Counted from the stretch's first letter, positions 34,127 to 43,953 are shown. The stretch: 64,000 nucleotides of DNA from Caulobacter sp. (GCA_030678995.1 JAUXTQ010000034.1:1-64000); one strand, 5' to 3'. Made by a program: numbers and translations. The notes: generated by a model from the sequence alone, not told the origin.

Positions 34127-36311
34127 GATCGAACGCCTGGGGCAGGTCGCGCACCTTTTGGCCCCGGCCCGACAGGCTGGGGTTGGTCATGAAGTATTCG
34201 TGGGCCGAGAAGGCTCCGGGCCGATCCCAGGCCGGGTCGCGGCGGTAGCCGCCCTGGCTGTCGAGGATCCAGCTCTGGGCCTCGTCGTTGAGATTGGCCA
34301 CCATGATCTGCTGCAGCACCTGCTGGTGGACCGTGGGATTGTCGACCGGAGTCAGGGCCTCGACGCGGCGGTCGAGGTTGCGCGGCATCCAGTCGGCGGA
34401 ACTGATGAACACCTTTGTCCTGTTGCTGGGTATCTCCTTGCCGTTGGCGAAGGCGACGATGCGGCTGTGCTCGAGGTAGCGGCCGACGATGCTCTTGACC
34501 CGGATGTTCTCGCTCATGCCCGGCACGCCGGGCCGCAGGCAGCAGATGCCGCGCACCACCATCTCGATGCGCACCCCCGACTGGCTGGCCAGGTAGAGGG
34601 CGTCGATGATCTCCGGATCGACCAGGGCGTTCAGCTTGATCCAGATCCCCGACGGCCGGCCGGCCAGCGCGTTCTCCGCCTCGGCGGCGATCATGTTCAT
34701 CAGGTCGATCTTGAGGGTCTCTGGCGAATAGCTGAGCTTCTCCAGCCGCTGCGGCGGGGCGTAGCCGGTGATGAAGTTGAACAGCCGCGCCGAGTCCCGG
34801 CCCAGCGCCGGGTCGGTCGTGAACAACGACAGGTCGGTGTAAACCTTGGCCGTCACCGGATGGTAGTTGCCGGTGCCAAAGTGGCAGTAGGTGCGCAGGG
34901 TCTCGCCCTCGCGGCGAACCACCAGGCTGAGCTTGGCGTGGGTCTTGTACTCGACGAAGCCGAACACGACGTGCACGCCGGCCCGCTCCAGGTCCTTGGC
35001 CCAGCGCAGGTTGTTCTCCTCGTCGAAGCGCGCCTTGATCTCGACCAGGGCGGTGACGTTCTTGCCGTTCTCCGCCGCCTCGATCAGGGCCGCGACGATC
35101 GGGCTGTCCTGGCTGGTGCGGTAGAGGGTCTGTTTGATCGCCAGCACATGCGGATCACGCGCCGCCTGGCGCAGGAACTGGACCACCACGTCGAAGCTCT
35201 CGAACGGGTGGTGGACCAGGATGTCCTTCTCGCGGATGGCCGCGAAACAGTCGCCGTCATGGTCGCGGATGCGTTCGGGGAAGCGCGGCACGAACGGCTT
35301 GAACTTCAGGTCAGGCCGCCCGTCGGGGATCAGCTGGTTCATCTGGGCCAGGCCCAGCTTGCCGTCGATCAGCACCACATCCTCGGGATCGCAGTGCAGG
35401 TTCTCGATGATGAAGGTGCGCAGGTCGAGCGGCATGGCCGTCTGCACCTTGACCCGCACCACCGAGCCCATCCGCCGGCGCTTCAGCTGCGCCTCGAACT
35501 CGCGGACCAGGTCCTCGGCCTCTTCCTCGATTTCCACGTCGCTGTCGCGGATCAGGCGGAACAGGCCGCGGCCCTCGACCTCGCAGCCGGGGAACAGGTG
35601 GTCGATGAACAGGATCAGCAGGCTTTCCAGGGCGATGAACCGCTGCTCGGCCTTGCGGCCCCGCCCGGCCTCGGTCGGCAACTGCCAGAACCGGCGCACC
35701 TGCGAGGGCACGGGCACCAGGGCGTAGAGCTCCTTGCCGTCGGGCCGCTTCAGCTTCAGGGCCAGCGAAAAGCCCAGGTTGGGCATGAACGGGAAGGGGT
35801 GCGCCGGGTCGATGGCCAGCGGCGTCAGCACCGGGAAGATATGGTTGAGAAAGATCTCCTCCGCCTTGGCCCGGTCGGCCGGCTCGACGTCGCGGGCGTC
35901 GAGCAGGTGGATGCCCTCGCCCTGCAGTTCAGCCCGCAACTCGCGCCAGATGCGCTGCTGATCGGCCATCAGCTCGGCGGTGGAGGCGTTGACCTTGACC
36001 AGCTGCTCGGCGGGCGACAGGCCGTCCTGACTGAGCACCCGCACGCGCTCGCGCACCTGGCCCTTCAGCCCGGCCACGCGGACCATGTAGAATTCGTCCA
36101 GGTTGTTGGCGCTGATCGACAGAAACCGCAGCCGCTCGAGCAGCGGATGGCGCGGGTTCTCGGCCTCCTCCAGCACACGGCGGTTGAACGCCAGCCAGCT
36201 CAGTTCGCGATTGAAGAACCGGTCCGGCGAGGCCAGCAAATCCTCGTCGAGCACGGGCCGCCGGGGCTCGGTGGCGGGTGGGGCAGCCTGGGTCGTGGCG
36301 GCGTCGGTCAT
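34107..36311 (-). CDS. ppk: Polyphosphate kinase 1
   Basis: A 734-residue kinase that polymerises the gamma-phosphate of ATP into polyphosphate. The ATG at 36311 (MTDAATTQ) is chosen; an earlier ATG adds 19 non-conserved residues. Domains in order: N-terminal helical ([19 protein letters not shown], in part), head, then two phospholipase-D-like catalytic halves. The autophosphorylated histidine lies in [18 protein letters not shown], and the second histidine in RYLEHSRI. It heads the operon ppk-ppx-DUF1801. Confidence 0.95.
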   Translation of the reverse strand: MTDAATTQAAPPATEPRRPVLDEDLLASPDRFFNRELSWLAFNRRVLEEAENPRHPLLERLRFLSISANNLDEFYMVRVAGLKGQVRERVRVLSQDGLSPAEQLVKVNASTAELMADQQRIWRELRAELQGEGIHLLDARDVEPADRAKAEEIFLNHIFPVLTPLAIDPAHPFPFMPNLGFSLALKLKRPDGKELYALVPVPSQVRRFWQLPTEAGRGRKAEQRFIALESLLILFIDHLFPGCEVEGRGLFRLIRDSDVEIEEEAEDLVREFEAQLKRRRMGSVVRVKVQTAMPLDLRTFIIENLHCDPEDVVLIDGKLGLAQMNQLIPDGRPDLKFKPFVPRFPERIRDHDGDCFAAIREKDILVHHPFESFDVVVQFLRQAARDPHVLAIKQTLYRTSQDSPIVAALIEAAENGKNVTALVEIKARFDEENNLRWAKDLERAGVHVVFGFVEYKTHAKLSLVVRREGETLRTYCHFGTGNYHPVTAKVYTDLSLFTTDPALGRDSARLFNFITGYAPPQRLEKLSYSPETLKIDLMNMIAAEAENALAGRPSGIWIKLNALVDPEIIDALYLASQSGVRIEMVVRGICCLRPGVPGMSENIRVKSIVGRYLEHSRIVAFANGKEIPSNRTKVFISSADWMPRNLDRRVEALTPVDNPTVHQQVLQQIMVANLNDEAQSWILDSQGGYRRDPAWDRPGAFSAHEYFMTNPSLSGRGQKVRDLPQAFDHVGPRR

Positions 36312-36438
36312 GGGGCCTCTGCGTCGAGCGGTTTGTGGCTTGGCGCGCGGCCTGTCGCAAGGGGGCATGACGGGGGTGTAACACGGCGGGTGTTACGGTT
36401 TTGTCTTTGAACACCGCGTGAGGCGCGAGTTCAAAAGG

Positions 36439-36467
36439 AAGGGGCCAACCGCGAAGGCTGGCCCCTT
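36439..36467 (-). terminator. GC-rich hairpin, likely terminator of the toxin-like gene
   Basis: AAGGGGCCA (36439-36447) pairs with TGGCCCCTT (36459-36467). On the minus strand the stem is followed by CCTTTTGAAC, a modest T-run. It lies 110 bases past the stop of the leftward PemK-like gene and before the ppk promoter region. Confidence 0.55.
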
Positions 36468-36577
36468 GTCATTGGCCCTGTTTCCAAGGCGTGGATCTTG
36501 CGACCCGGCGGCCTAGACCGTGAAAAGAAAATATTCCCCGTAACGCCAAAGTTCAAGTCTCAACGGCGAGACGTTGG

Positions 36578-37117
36578 CTAGTCGCCGGCACGTTGAGGCG
36601 TGGCATGTTGGAAGAATGGTCCGAGTGCTTTGAAGACGCGGCGGCTCATCTCCGCGAGGTCGGCCGCGCAAAGTCTCTCGGGTTCTTTGGTGGCGCCTTT
36701 TGAGTCCCGTAGCAGCCCCAGACGCTCGGATGCGACCGTGTAGATGTGATCGCAAACCGCCCAGGATTCGGGTGCGGAGCCGGGATTGGGATTGCGCGTC
36801 AATCGATAGCCGTGGGGGTTGTCCGTCTGGGCGACCTTCGTCAGCGGGACCACGACATGGGCGTGAGAATCCTTCTTGCCGCCTCGGATTACGACGACAA
36901 GGTGTTTGTCGTCGAACTCAGGTGGCCAGTTGTGGGGACTGAAGCCACACCGGTAGACCTCGCCTACCCGCGTGGAGCGTCTGATCTCAAGAGGTAGCTT
37001 CTTCGATACTGCTGAAATCGGAGCGATCCTGTTCGCGGCGCGCGCCATCGCCACTGTGGCCGAAAGTTTGGCGCGCTTCGGCGGAAGATTCATGCGGCAG
37101 CCAACAGTCCGAGCCAT
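36578..37117 (-). CDS. PemK/MazF-like toxin domain protein, no antitoxin seen
   Basis: A 179-residue protein. A basic N-terminus of ~45 residues (PPKRAKLSATVAMARAANR) precedes a PemK/MazF-like core: RVGEVYRCGF, DDKHLVVVIRG, HVVVPLTKV and AVCDHIYTVASERL. These match the order of strand segments in MazF-fold endoribonucleases (G-VY, HPVVV, VVPLT, cdhI-tV--RL). No antitoxin-like gene lies next to it; both neighbours are metabolic or intergenic. The surrounding DNA (36480-37180) is less G/C-rich than the core genome. A second possible start is the Met at residue 9. Family call is moderate; toxicity is inferred. Confidence 0.6.
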   Translation of the reverse strand: MARTVGCRMNLPPKRAKLSATVAMARAANRIAPISAVSKKLPLEIRRSTRVGEVYRCGFSPHNWPPEFDDKHLVVVIRGGKKDSHAHVVVPLTKVAQTDNPHGYRLTRNPNPGSAPESWAVCDHIYTVASERLGLLRDSKGATKEPERLCAADLAEMSRRVFKALGPFFQHATPQRAGD

Positions 37118-37181
37118 CTAGCCTAATGATACAATCTAAGGCTATTTGGAGATAAAACGCAATCTATAGGATCAATGTCGA

Positions 37182-38246
37182 TCAGGCCGCCGCCTTCTCC
37201 CTGGCCAGCGACGCCATGTCGATGACGAACCGGTACTTCACGTCGGACCGTTCCATCCGCTCATAGGCGTGGTTGATGTCCTGGATGGCGATCATCTCGC
37301 ATTCGGGCATCACCCCGTGGGCGGCGCAGAAGTCGAGCATCGCCTGGGTTTCGGCGATGCCGCCGATGGGTGAGCCGCTGACCCGCCGCCGACCGCCCAG
37401 CAGCAGGCCGGAATGGAACGGCGGCAGTTCGTCGATCGCCCCGACGATCACCAGAGAGCCGTCGATGTCCAGCAACGGCAGGTAGGGCTGCAGCTTGTGG
37501 GCCACCGGAATCGTGTCGATGATCAGGTCAAAGCCGTTGCGGGCCGCCTTCATGGCATCGCGGTCGCTCGACAGCAGCACCCGGTGCGCGCCCAGCGCAT
37601 GGGCGTCGACCCGCTTGGACTCCGAGCCGGTGATCACCGTCACCTCGCAGCCCAGGGCCACGCCGAACTTCACCGCCATGTGGCCAAGGCCGCCCAGGCC
37701 CGCCACGCCCAGCCGCGTGCCCGGTCCGGCCTTCCAGGTGCGCAGCGGCGAGTAGGTGGTGATCCCGGCGCAGAGCAGGGGGGCCACGCGGGTCAGGTCG
37801 AGGTTCTCGGGGACCTTCAGCACGAACGCCTCGCGCACGACGATGTGGTCGCTATAGCCGCCGTAGGTGGTTTCGCCGGTGATGCGGTCCTTGCCGTTGT
37901 AGGTGCCGGTGGCGCGGTTTCGGCACAGCTGCTCCTCGCCCTTGCGGCACTGGTCGCAGTCCTGGCAGCTGTCGACGAGGCAGCCGACGGCGGCCAGATC
38001 GCCCTCCCTGAACCGGCGCACCTGCGGCCCGACAGCGGTCACGCGTCCGACGATCTCGTGCCCCGGGCAGCAGGGATAGACCGTCCCGCCCCAGTCGTTG
38101 CGCGCCTGGTGCAGGTCGGAGTGGCAGACGCCGCAATAGAGGATGGCGATCTTCACATCGTCCGGCCGCGGGGCCCGGCGGTCGAACCGGAACGGCGCCA
38201 TGCCGCTGTCGGAGGCAGTGGCGGCATAGCCGATGGCGTTGGGCAT
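37182..38246 (-). CDS. NAD(P)-dependent alcohol dehydrogenase (YahK/CAD type)
   Basis: A 354-residue zinc alcohol dehydrogenase of the cinnamyl-alcohol-dehydrogenase branch. The ATG at 38246 (MPNAIGYAA) is preferred over one 23 codons earlier. The catalytic zinc site shows as YCGVCHSDLHQ and PGHEIVG, the structural zinc as CQDCDQCRKGEEQLC, and the nucleotide site as GLGGLGHMAVKF. Enzymes of this branch reduce a broad range of aldehydes with NADPH. It is a single gene following the toxin-like gene on the left. Confidence 0.9.
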   Translation of the reverse strand: MPNAIGYAATASDSGMAPFRFDRRAPRPDDVKIAILYCGVCHSDLHQARNDWGGTVYPCCPGHEIVGRVTAVGPQVRRFREGDLAAVGCLVDSCQDCDQCRKGEEQLCRNRATGTYNGKDRITGETTYGGYSDHIVVREAFVLKVPENLDLTRVAPLLCAGITTYSPLRTWKAGPGTRLGVAGLGGLGHMAVKFGVALGCEVTVITGSESKRVDAHALGAHRVLLSSDRDAMKAARNGFDLIIDTIPVAHKLQPYLPLLDIDGSLVIVGAIDELPPFHSGLLLGGRRRVSGSPIGGIAETQAMLDFCAAHGVMPECEMIAIQDINHAYERMERSDVKYRFVIDMASLAREKAAA

Positions 38247-38398
38247 GGGCGGGTCCTTGGGCGCGGGAGTCAAAGGGAGGTGGTCAATTGTGCCGCAGGT
38301 CCAACGATAAGGCACCCCCTGGAAGGGCTGCTTCAGGGTTCAACTTCCTATCGGCAATCCCGCAATGTGGCCCGTCTTTCCGGACAGCGTGAGGCCGG

Positions 38399-38746
38399 TC
38401 AGAAGGTTAGCACCTTGTCGGCCGCTGCCGTCGCTTCCGCCAGCGCCGTCATGTCGCTGCGCCGGGTTCCGTCGATGAGTTCTGACTCGGCGATGCCTCG
38501 CGCGTCCATGCAGGTTCCACAAAGCAACACGACGCCGCGGCTGGACAGCACGCGCCCGACCATCCGCTCGATGTTGTAGAAGCCCTCCGGGGTGCGCTGC
38601 CCCTGCTTGGCGGACGCGACGGCATCGGCAAGCATGAAGATGGTGACATCAGAGCCGGCCTTGGCCATCGCGTGCGCCAGCCTCAGGCCATTGTAGGTCC
38701 GCTCGGTCCCGTAGGGCGGGTCGTTGAGAATGATCAACGTCTTCAT
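38399..38746 (-). CDS. DsrE/DsrF-family protein
   Basis: A 115-residue DsrE-fold protein. It starts MKTLIILNDPPYGTERTYNG, and the sequence LLCGTCMDARGI carries a conserved cysteine pair region often found in DsrE-like sulfur-carrier proteins. Such proteins relay sulfur or act in thiol chemistry; the partner here is unknown. It is downstream of a gap and may be cotranscribed with the dehydrogenase 150 bases further left. Confidence 0.85.
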   Translation of the reverse strand: MKTLIILNDPPYGTERTYNGLRLAHAMAKAGSDVTIFMLADAVASAKQGQRTPEGFYNIERMVGRVLSSRGVVLLCGTCMDARGIAESELIDGTRRSDMTALAEATAAADKVLTF

Positions 38747-39046
38747 GGCGGTCGCGACCCTGATGATACAGAAATCCTAAATGGGCGCCGACGGGACCGC
38801 TTTGATCGCCATCAAACAACCGTCGCCGTCATTCCCCCGCGGTCTTCGCCTCGTTCCGGGAGACGAATGGCGGGTCTGTCGGCGTGGCGCTGGCCGCGTC
38901 CGAATGATTGCACCGCTCGCCCCTCGAACAGGTCCAACGTCTCCTTCAGAACTTCGCGAGCCTGGCCGCAAATCGTGAACGGTCCCGATGGAACATCACC
39001 CGGCGCCTTCCCGTTGATCGGGAGAAGCATCCTGCAGGAGTACGCC
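38747..39046. other. Gap with no supported gene
   Basis: Three hundred bases between the leftward DsrE gene and a rightward small membrane gene. Open frames exist on both strands, but third-position composition is weak and none has a ribosome binding site. Promoters for both neighbours should lie here. GCAGGAG at about 39034-39040 is the ribosome binding site for the next gene. Confidence 0.5.
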
Positions 39047-39271
39047 ATGTCCGTCCGGTTTCAGATCGCCGCCCTCATCTACATGATGGTCCAGGGGGTG
39101 CTGTTCGGCATCGGCGTTGTCGCGATCCTGGTCAGTCCTCCCCTGGCGGAACGAGCGGCCATCCTGATCCCCGCGCTTGTCCTGGCCACGGGCGCGATTT
39201 CACTGCCGATCAGCTGGTTCATCGCGCCGCGTCTGCGACTGCGGGGTCGGCGGAACGTCGCCGGAATCTGA
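39047..39271 (+). CDS. Small two-helix membrane protein, unknown
   Basis: A 74-residue protein, MSVRFQIAALIYMMVQ onward, with two hydrophobic segments (LIYMMVQGVLFGIGVVAIL and AILIPALVLATGAISLPISW), and a basic C-terminus RLRLRGRRN on the cytoplasmic side. A GGAG box six bases upstream of the ATG decides this start. It is not recognised; a role cannot be proposed from sequence. Confidence 0.65.
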   Translation: MSVRFQIAALIYMMVQGVLFGIGVVAILVSPPLAERAAILIPALVLATGAISLPISWFIAPRLRLRGRRNVAGI

Positions 39272-39293
39272 CGCCGCCGCCGCCTCTTGCGGG

Positions 39294-39464
39294 CTACTCG
39301 CGCCCAGGCGGCGGCTTCCACGCCATGAGGCGGCCGTGGGCGAGCTCGCTGGCGAGCAACCGCAGAAGCATGGCCCGATGCGCACCGTCCTGCGTGGCGA
39401 GAAGCTGGGCGTTGTAGTTCTTGACGTTCAGATAGTGGATGAACTGGTCGGTGGCGTTGGTCAT
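39294..39464 (-). CDS. Small hypothetical protein, 56 residues
   Basis: An ATG at 39464 opens a short frame, MTNATDQFIHYLNVKNYN..., ending WKPPPGRE at a TAG (39294-39296). Codon use has the high G/C third positions typical of real genes here (for example AAC, CTG, GCC, CGC). The protein looks helical and amphipathic and lacks membrane segments. The Shine-Dalgarno sequence is weak (TTGAG). Convergent with the membrane gene at 39047. No family recognised. Confidence 0.55.
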   Translation of the reverse strand: MTNATDQFIHYLNVKNYNAQLLATQDGAHRAMLLRLLASELAHGRLMAWKPPPGRE

Positions 39465-39602
39465 ACTCAATCTGATCCCGAACGGCCGCGCATATGTCCC
39501 GGGCTAGCGCGCGCGCCGCGCGTCCGTTCCCGACCCATCCGAGAAATCGTGGCGCCAGGCCGCTGCAACAGGGCAGAGGGGACTGGATATCGTGTCCCTG
39601 GC

Positions 39603-40259
39603 TTACCCCTCGAACAAATCCGCCGTCGCTTCCAGCAGCTCGCGGGCCAGGGCCCGGTTGACCGGACGGCCCTGTTCGGCGGCGGCTTCGTCCAGCCGGG
39701 TGACGATCGCCCGCGCCGCCGTCACCGACCGCTCCATCCGCCGCAGCAGGAACTCGTACAGGTCCGGGGCGGCGCGGATGTGCTTCTCGCGCAGCAGGGC
39801 CTCCAGCACCGCGATCATCAGGGCGTCGTCGGGCGCGCCGATCTCGGCCACGGTCAGGGCGTTCAGTCGCGAGCGCAGGTCGGGCAGGGTGGCGGGCCAG
39901 GCCGCCGGCCGGGTGCGGGCGGTCAGCAGCAGGCCGCCGTCGCTCGGGGGGCGGTTGATCAGGTGGAACAGGGCCTCGTCGCCGATCAGGTCGGCGTCCT
40001 CGACCAGCACCGGGCGGCCCTCGCCGGCGTCGCCGGGTTGGTAGCGCCCCGCGCCGGCCCGTTCCGCCCAGACGGTGGCCAGATGGGTCTTGCCGCAGCC
40101 TTCGGGCCCGACCAGCGCCAGCGCCCCGCCGGGCCAGGCCGGCCAGGCCTCGACCGCCGCCAGCGCCGCCTCATTGGCCGCCGACGCCACGAACGCCGCC
40201 CGGGTGTAGACGGGCGGTCGGGCCAGGCCGAGGCTGAGCTGTTTGGCGCGCGGGGTCAC
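39603..40259 (-). CDS. hdaA: DnaA regulatory inactivator HdaA
   Basis: A 218-residue AAA+ protein of the Hda family that, with the sliding clamp, promotes ATP hydrolysis on DnaA and so limits replication initiation. QLSLGL at residues 7-12 is the clamp-binding motif. [11 protein letters not shown] is the Walker A and LVEDADL the Walker [15 protein letters not shown] is the DnaA-like C-terminal helix. Length and structure match Caulobacter HdaA. The gene is divergent from aspS. Confidence 0.9.
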   Translation of the reverse strand: MTPRAKQLSLGLARPPVYTRAAFVASAANEAALAAVEAWPAWPGGALALVGPEGCGKTHLATVWAERAGAGRYQPGDAGEGRPVLVEDADLIGDEALFHLINRPPSDGGLLLTARTRPAAWPATLPDLRSRLNALTVAEIGAPDDALMIAVLEALLREKHIRAAPDLYEFLLRRMERSVTAARAIVTRLDEAAAEQGRPVNRALARELLEATADLFEG

Positions 40260-40349
40260 GGCAGGGGTTTACCACGCGCGGCGACGGGCGCGAGCCACCG
40301 GCTCGGCGGGGGCGGGGACAGCCGGGCCGGTCCTGTGGACGGTTTGCGC

Positions 40350-40377
40350 GGGGACACGCACTGAAGTGCATGTCCCC
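40350..40377. repeat. GGGGACA palindrome between hdaA and aspS
   Basis: GGGGACACGCACT, GA, AGTGCATGTCCCC. The stem is complete except for a C-A mismatch at position 8, as in the copy at 19451. The inner part differs from the other copies (CGCACT instead of CGTACC) but still pairs with itself. It lies within the divergent promoter region, 85 bases before aspS. Confidence 0.8.
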
Positions 40378-40461
40378 TTCCAAACCTTGACAATCCGCAC
40401 CCCCCATGCGCCCTTCCGCGCCTCCGAAATTGGCCCCCCAACGACTGAAAACGACCGACCA

Positions 40462-42240
40462 ATGCACGCCTATCGCACCCATACCTGCGGCCAGCTCCGC
40501 GCCGGCGACACCGGCGCCGCGGTTCGTCTGTCCGGCTGGATCCATCGCAAGCGCGACCATGGCGGCCTGGTCTTCGTCGACCTGCGCGACCACTACGGCC
40601 TGACCCAGCTGGTCATCGGCCCGACGACGCCAGGCTTCGACCTGATCGAGCGGATCCGCACCGAAAGCGTCATCCGCGTCGATGGCAAGGTCGTGGCGCG
40701 GTCGGCCGAGACGAAAAATCCGAACCTGCCCACCGGCGACGTCGAGATCCACGTCTCCGGCGTCGAGATACTGTCCGAGGCGGCCGAGCTGCCCCTGCCG
40801 GTGTTCGGCGAGCCGGACTATCCCGAGGAGCTGCGCCTCAAGCACCGCTACCTCGACCTGCGCCGCGAGACGCTGCACAGGAACATCGTTCTGCGGAGCA
40901 AGGTGATCCACTCGATCCGCCACCGCATGGTCGGCCAGGGCTTCCTTGAGTACCAGACGCCGATCCTGACGGCTTCCTCGCCGGAGGGCGCGCGCGACTT
41001 CCTGGTGCCCTCGCGCCTGCATGCCGGAAAGTTCTATGCGCTGCCGCAGGCCCCGCAGCAGTTCAAGCAGCTGCTGATGGTCTCGGGCTTCGACCGCTAC
41101 TTCCAGATCGCCCCCTGTTTCCGCGACGAGGACCTGCGCGCCGACCGGTCGCTGGAATTCTACCAGCTCGACGTCGAGATGAGCTTTGTCACGCAAGAGG
41201 ATGTTTTTGCTGCGATCGAGCCGGTCATGCATGGGGTGTTCGAGGAGTTCGCCGACGGCAAGCCGGTGACCCCGTACCCGTTCCCGCGGATCGCCTATGC
41301 CGACTCCATCGCCTGGTATGGCTCCGACAAGCCGGACACCCGCAACCCGATCAGGATGGCGGACGTGTCCGACCACTTCCGCGGCGGCGGCTTCGGTCTG
41401 TTCGCCCGCATCCTGGAAGACGGCAAGAACGCCGTCTGGGCCATTCCAGCCCCGGGCGGCGGATCGCGCGCCTTCTGCGACCGCATGAACAGCTGGGCGC
41501 AGGGCGAGGGCCAGCCGGGCCTGGGCTACGTCTTCTGGAGCGAGGACCAGGGCGGCTGGGGCGGCCCGATCGCCAAGAACATGGGGGCCGACCAGACCGA
41601 GGCGCTGATGAGCGGCCTGGGCCTGAAGAGCGGCGACGCGGCCTTCTTCGTCGCCGGTGATCCGAAGGTCTTCTACAAGTTCGCCGGCTCGGCCCGCACC
41701 AAGGTCGGGACCGACCTGAACCTGATCGACGAGAACCGCTTCGAGTTCTGCTGGATCGTCGACTTTCCGATGTTCGAGTGGAGCGAGGAGGAGAAGAAGG
41801 TCGACTTCTCCCACAACCCCTTCTCGATGCCGCAGGGCGAGCTGGAAGCGCTGGAGACGCAGGATCCGCTGTCGATCCTGGCCTACCAGTACGACATCGT
41901 CTGCAACGGCTATGAGCTGTGCTCGGGTGCGATCCGGAACCACAAGCCGGAGATCATGCTCAAGGCGTTCGAGATCGCTGGCAAGGGTGCGGATGTGGTC
42001 GAGGAGGAGTTCGGCGGGATGCTCAACGCCTTCCGCTATGGCGCCCCGCCGCACGGGGGCCTGGCGCCGGGGATCGACCGCATCGTCATGCTGCTGGCCG
42101 GCCAGACGGCCATCCGCGAGGTGATCGCCTTCCCGCTGAACCAGCAGGGGCAGGATCTGTTGATGAGCGCGCCGTCAGAAGTCAGCGACAAGCAGTTGAA
42201 AGAACTGCATATCCGCCTCGCGCCGCCGATCAAGAGTTAG
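40462..42240 (+). CDS. aspS: Aspartyl-tRNA synthetase
   Basis: A 592-residue class II synthetase of the long bacterial type. The start [12 protein letters not shown] begins the OB-fold anticodon domain ([20 protein letters not shown], in part). Then the catalytic core holds [18 protein letters not shown] (motif 2) and [12 protein letters not shown] (motif 3), with a GAD insert domain around residues 300-400. Without knowing whether the genome has asparaginyl-tRNA synthetase, one cannot say whether it also charges tRNA-Asn. Divergent from hdaA. Confidence 0.96.
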   Translation: MHAYRTHTCGQLRAGDTGAAVRLSGWIHRKRDHGGLVFVDLRDHYGLTQLVIGPTTPGFDLIERIRTESVIRVDGKVVARSAETKNPNLPTGDVEIHVSGVEILSEAAELPLPVFGEPDYPEELRLKHRYLDLRRETLHRNIVLRSKVIHSIRHRMVGQGFLEYQTPILTASSPEGARDFLVPSRLHAGKFYALPQAPQQFKQLLMVSGFDRYFQIAPCFRDEDLRADRSLEFYQLDVEMSFVTQEDVFAAIEPVMHGVFEEFADGKPVTPYPFPRIAYADSIAWYGSDKPDTRNPIRMADVSDHFRGGGFGLFARILEDGKNAVWAIPAPGGGSRAFCDRMNSWAQGEGQPGLGYVFWSEDQGGWGGPIAKNMGADQTEALMSGLGLKSGDAAFFVAGDPKVFYKFAGSARTKVGTDLNLIDENRFEFCWIVDFPMFEWSEEEKKVDFSHNPFSMPQGELEALETQDPLSILAYQYDIVCNGYELCSGAIRNHKPEIMLKAFEIAGKGADVVEEEFGGMLNAFRYGAPPHGGLAPGIDRIVMLLAGQTAIREVIAFPLNQQGQDLLMSAPSEVSDKQLKELHIRLAPPIKS

Positions 42241-42255
42241 GCGCGGGAGCGGCCG

Positions 42256-43176
42256 CTAGCCGACCACCGCGATGATCCGGGACGGCGCGGCCGCGCGGGG
42301 CGGCGGCGGCGGGGTCGGGGGCGCCACGGGGGCGGCCGGCGCGGTGCGCGACGGCGGCTTTGGCGGGGACGGCGGGTGCGGCGCGCGGATGATCAACGCC
42401 CGGCGACAGGCCTTGACCTTCAGGCCGACCGGCAAGCGGGTCTTCTCGTCGCCGCAGGCGTCCTCCAGCTGGTCCTGGCGCAGCCCCTTGGCCTTCGACA
42501 TGTCCGCGCCGTTCAGGATCGCGCCATCAAGGTCGGCGCCCCGAAAGTCGGCGTCGTCGAACACCGAGCCGGTGAGCACGGCCCGCCCCATGTCGGCGCC
42601 GCGGAACGAGGCCCGGTCGAACCGCGAGGCGATCAGGACGGCGCCCTCGAGGTCGGCGGTCGAGAAGTTGGCGCCCTGGCCCTTCACGTGCATCAGCCTG
42701 GCCCGGACCAGCTCGGCGCCGTCGAAGCGGGCGTTGGTCAGGTTGGCGAACATCAGGTTGGCGCTGGGCATCTCCGCGCCGGTCAGGGTCGCGCTGGTGA
42801 AATTGGCCCGCAGGAAGTTGGCGCCCGGCGCCTCCAGCCCGTCCAGCTTGGCGCCGGTGAAGTCGGCGGCCGTGAAGTCGCTGCCGGCGATGGTCGCGCC
42901 GCGCAGGTCGGCGCCGGCCATGTGCACCCGCTGGAAGCTGGAGCCCATGAAGGTCGAGCCGCGCAGGTCGCTGCCGACGAAGCCGGCGTCATTGAAGGTG
43001 GCGCCGGCGAACCGGGAGCCGGTCAGCTTGCGGCCGGAGAGATCGCATTTGCCGCAGACCCCGCCGAAGGAGACCATCCGGGCCACGTCCCGCTCGTCGA
43101 TCATCGCGTTGGCCTGGCCGACGAGGCCCAGGCTGGCCAGGACGAGACTGGAAAAGGCGATCGCGAAGCGGGTCAT
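42256..43176 (-). CDS. Secreted pentapeptide-repeat protein (306 aa)
   Basis: A signal peptide (MTRFAIAFSSLVLASLG...ANA) is followed by a Cys pair motif CGKCDLSGRKL, then some thirty A(D/N)LxG/F-type pentapeptide repeats from ~45 to ~235, expected to fold as a square beta-helix. A conserved end module GLRQDQLEDACGD-TRLPVGL-ACRR follows, then a proline-rich tail. The next gene upstream has the same start and end modules, so the two are paralogues. Function unknown; it probably works in the periplasm as a binding scaffold. Confidence 0.85.
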   Translation of the reverse strand: MTRFAIAFSSLVLASLGLVGQANAMIDERDVARMVSFGGVCGKCDLSGRKLTGSRFAGATFNDAGFVGSDLRGSTFMGSSFQRVHMAGADLRGATIAGSDFTAADFTGAKLDGLEAPGANFLRANFTSATLTGAEMPSANLMFANLTNARFDGAELVRARLMHVKGQGANFSTADLEGAVLIASRFDRASFRGADMGRAVLTGSVFDDADFRGADLDGAILNGADMSKAKGLRQDQLEDACGDEKTRLPVGLKVKACRRALIIRAPHPPSPPKPPSRTAPAAPVAPPTPPPPPRAAAPSRIIAVVG

Positions 43177-43272
43177 GGACCATCTTGGCTTGCGGCCCGA
43201 GTGGGCCTGTTCGCCTATGGATGTGCCGCGCGGGACGCGGGAACACCACTTAATTCGCGGTAATGCCCTGGT

Positions 43273-43761
43273 TTACCGGCATTCGGGGATGCGCAGCCCG
43301 GGCGGCAGGCGGGTGGCGACGTCGCCGCAGGCGCCGTTGAGCTGGCCCTGGGTCAGCCCCACCGCGCGGTCCATCTCGGCGCCGGAAAAGTTGACGCCGC
43401 TGAGGGTCGCGCCGCGGAAGTTGGCGCCCTGCAGGTAGGTTCCCACGAAGGTGGCGTTGGTCAGGTTGGCCCCGGCGAAGCTGGCGCTGGAGAAGACCCC
43501 GCCGAAGGCGTTGACGTCCCGCAGGTCGGCCCCGGCGAAGCTGGCGCGGTTCATCACCACCAGGGTCAGGTCAGCCTGGCGCAGGCGCGCGCGCGACAGG
43601 TTCAGGCCGCGCAGGCTGCGGTTCGACAGGTCGGCCTGGAACAGGTTGCAGCCGGGGCAGCTGGCGCCGCCGCGCACACGGGCGATCTGGCCGGCGTCCT
43701 GGGCGAACGCGGGCGCGGCGGCGAGGGCGGCCATCAGGCCGAGGGCGGCGAAAGGTCTCAT
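43273..43761 (-). CDS. Secreted pentapeptide-repeat protein (162 aa)
   Basis: A shorter paralogue of the preceding protein. Signal peptide ends FAQD; then CPGCNLFQADLSNRSL, pentapeptide repeats (LTNATFVGTYLQGANFRGA and similar) and the same terminal module GLTQGQLNGACGDVATRLP-GL-ECR. It lacks the proline-rich tail. It lies 96 bases from its sister on the same strand, consistent with a tandem duplication. Function unknown. Confidence 0.85.
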   Translation of the reverse strand: MRPFAALGLMAALAAAPAFAQDAGQIARVRGGASCPGCNLFQADLSNRSLRGLNLSRARLRQADLTLVVMNRASFAGADLRDVNAFGGVFSSASFAGANLTNATFVGTYLQGANFRGATLSGVNFSGAEMDRAVGLTQGQLNGACGDVATRLPPGLRIPECR

Positions 43762-43838
43762 GGCGGCACGGGGTCTCCGTCGGGCGTCGGATTCACCCTT
43801 AACCGTGCAAGCTTAAGGCCAGGTGACCCAAATCCACC

Positions 43839-43946
43839 CCGCTCATCCCGGCGAATGCCGGGACCCAGATCCAAACTGGGTCTTCAGGTCAGGATTCGAG
43901 CAGCCGGCCCTCGCAACTGGGTCCCGGCATTCGCCGGGATGAGCGG
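43839..43946. repeat. 30-bp inverted repeat, CATCCCGG type
   Basis: Perfect 30-bp arms at 43839-43868 (starts CCGCTCATCCCGGCGAATG) and 43917-43946 (ends GCCGGGATGAGCGG) with a smaller inner pair. It shares the CCGCTCATCCC edge with the element at 3727. It ends seven bases before the stop of the next leftward gene. Confidence 0.85.
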
Positions 43947-43953
43947 ATCATAG

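Noticed and set aside
34041..36410. 789-codon open frame opposite ppk
   Set aside because: Antisense to the polyphosphate kinase gene; low-complexity composition.
38812..39048. 78-codon frame on the minus strand in the gap before the small membrane gene
   Set aside because: Third-position composition is weaker than in real genes, no ribosome binding site, and it overlaps the better-supported start at 39047.
40171..42054. 627-codon open frame opposite aspS
   Set aside because: Antisense to an essential synthetase with all class II motifs.
43796..43818. TTAACCGTGCAAGCTTAAG considered as a CtrA site
   Set aside because: The two TTAA halves are ten bases apart; the known site needs seven.
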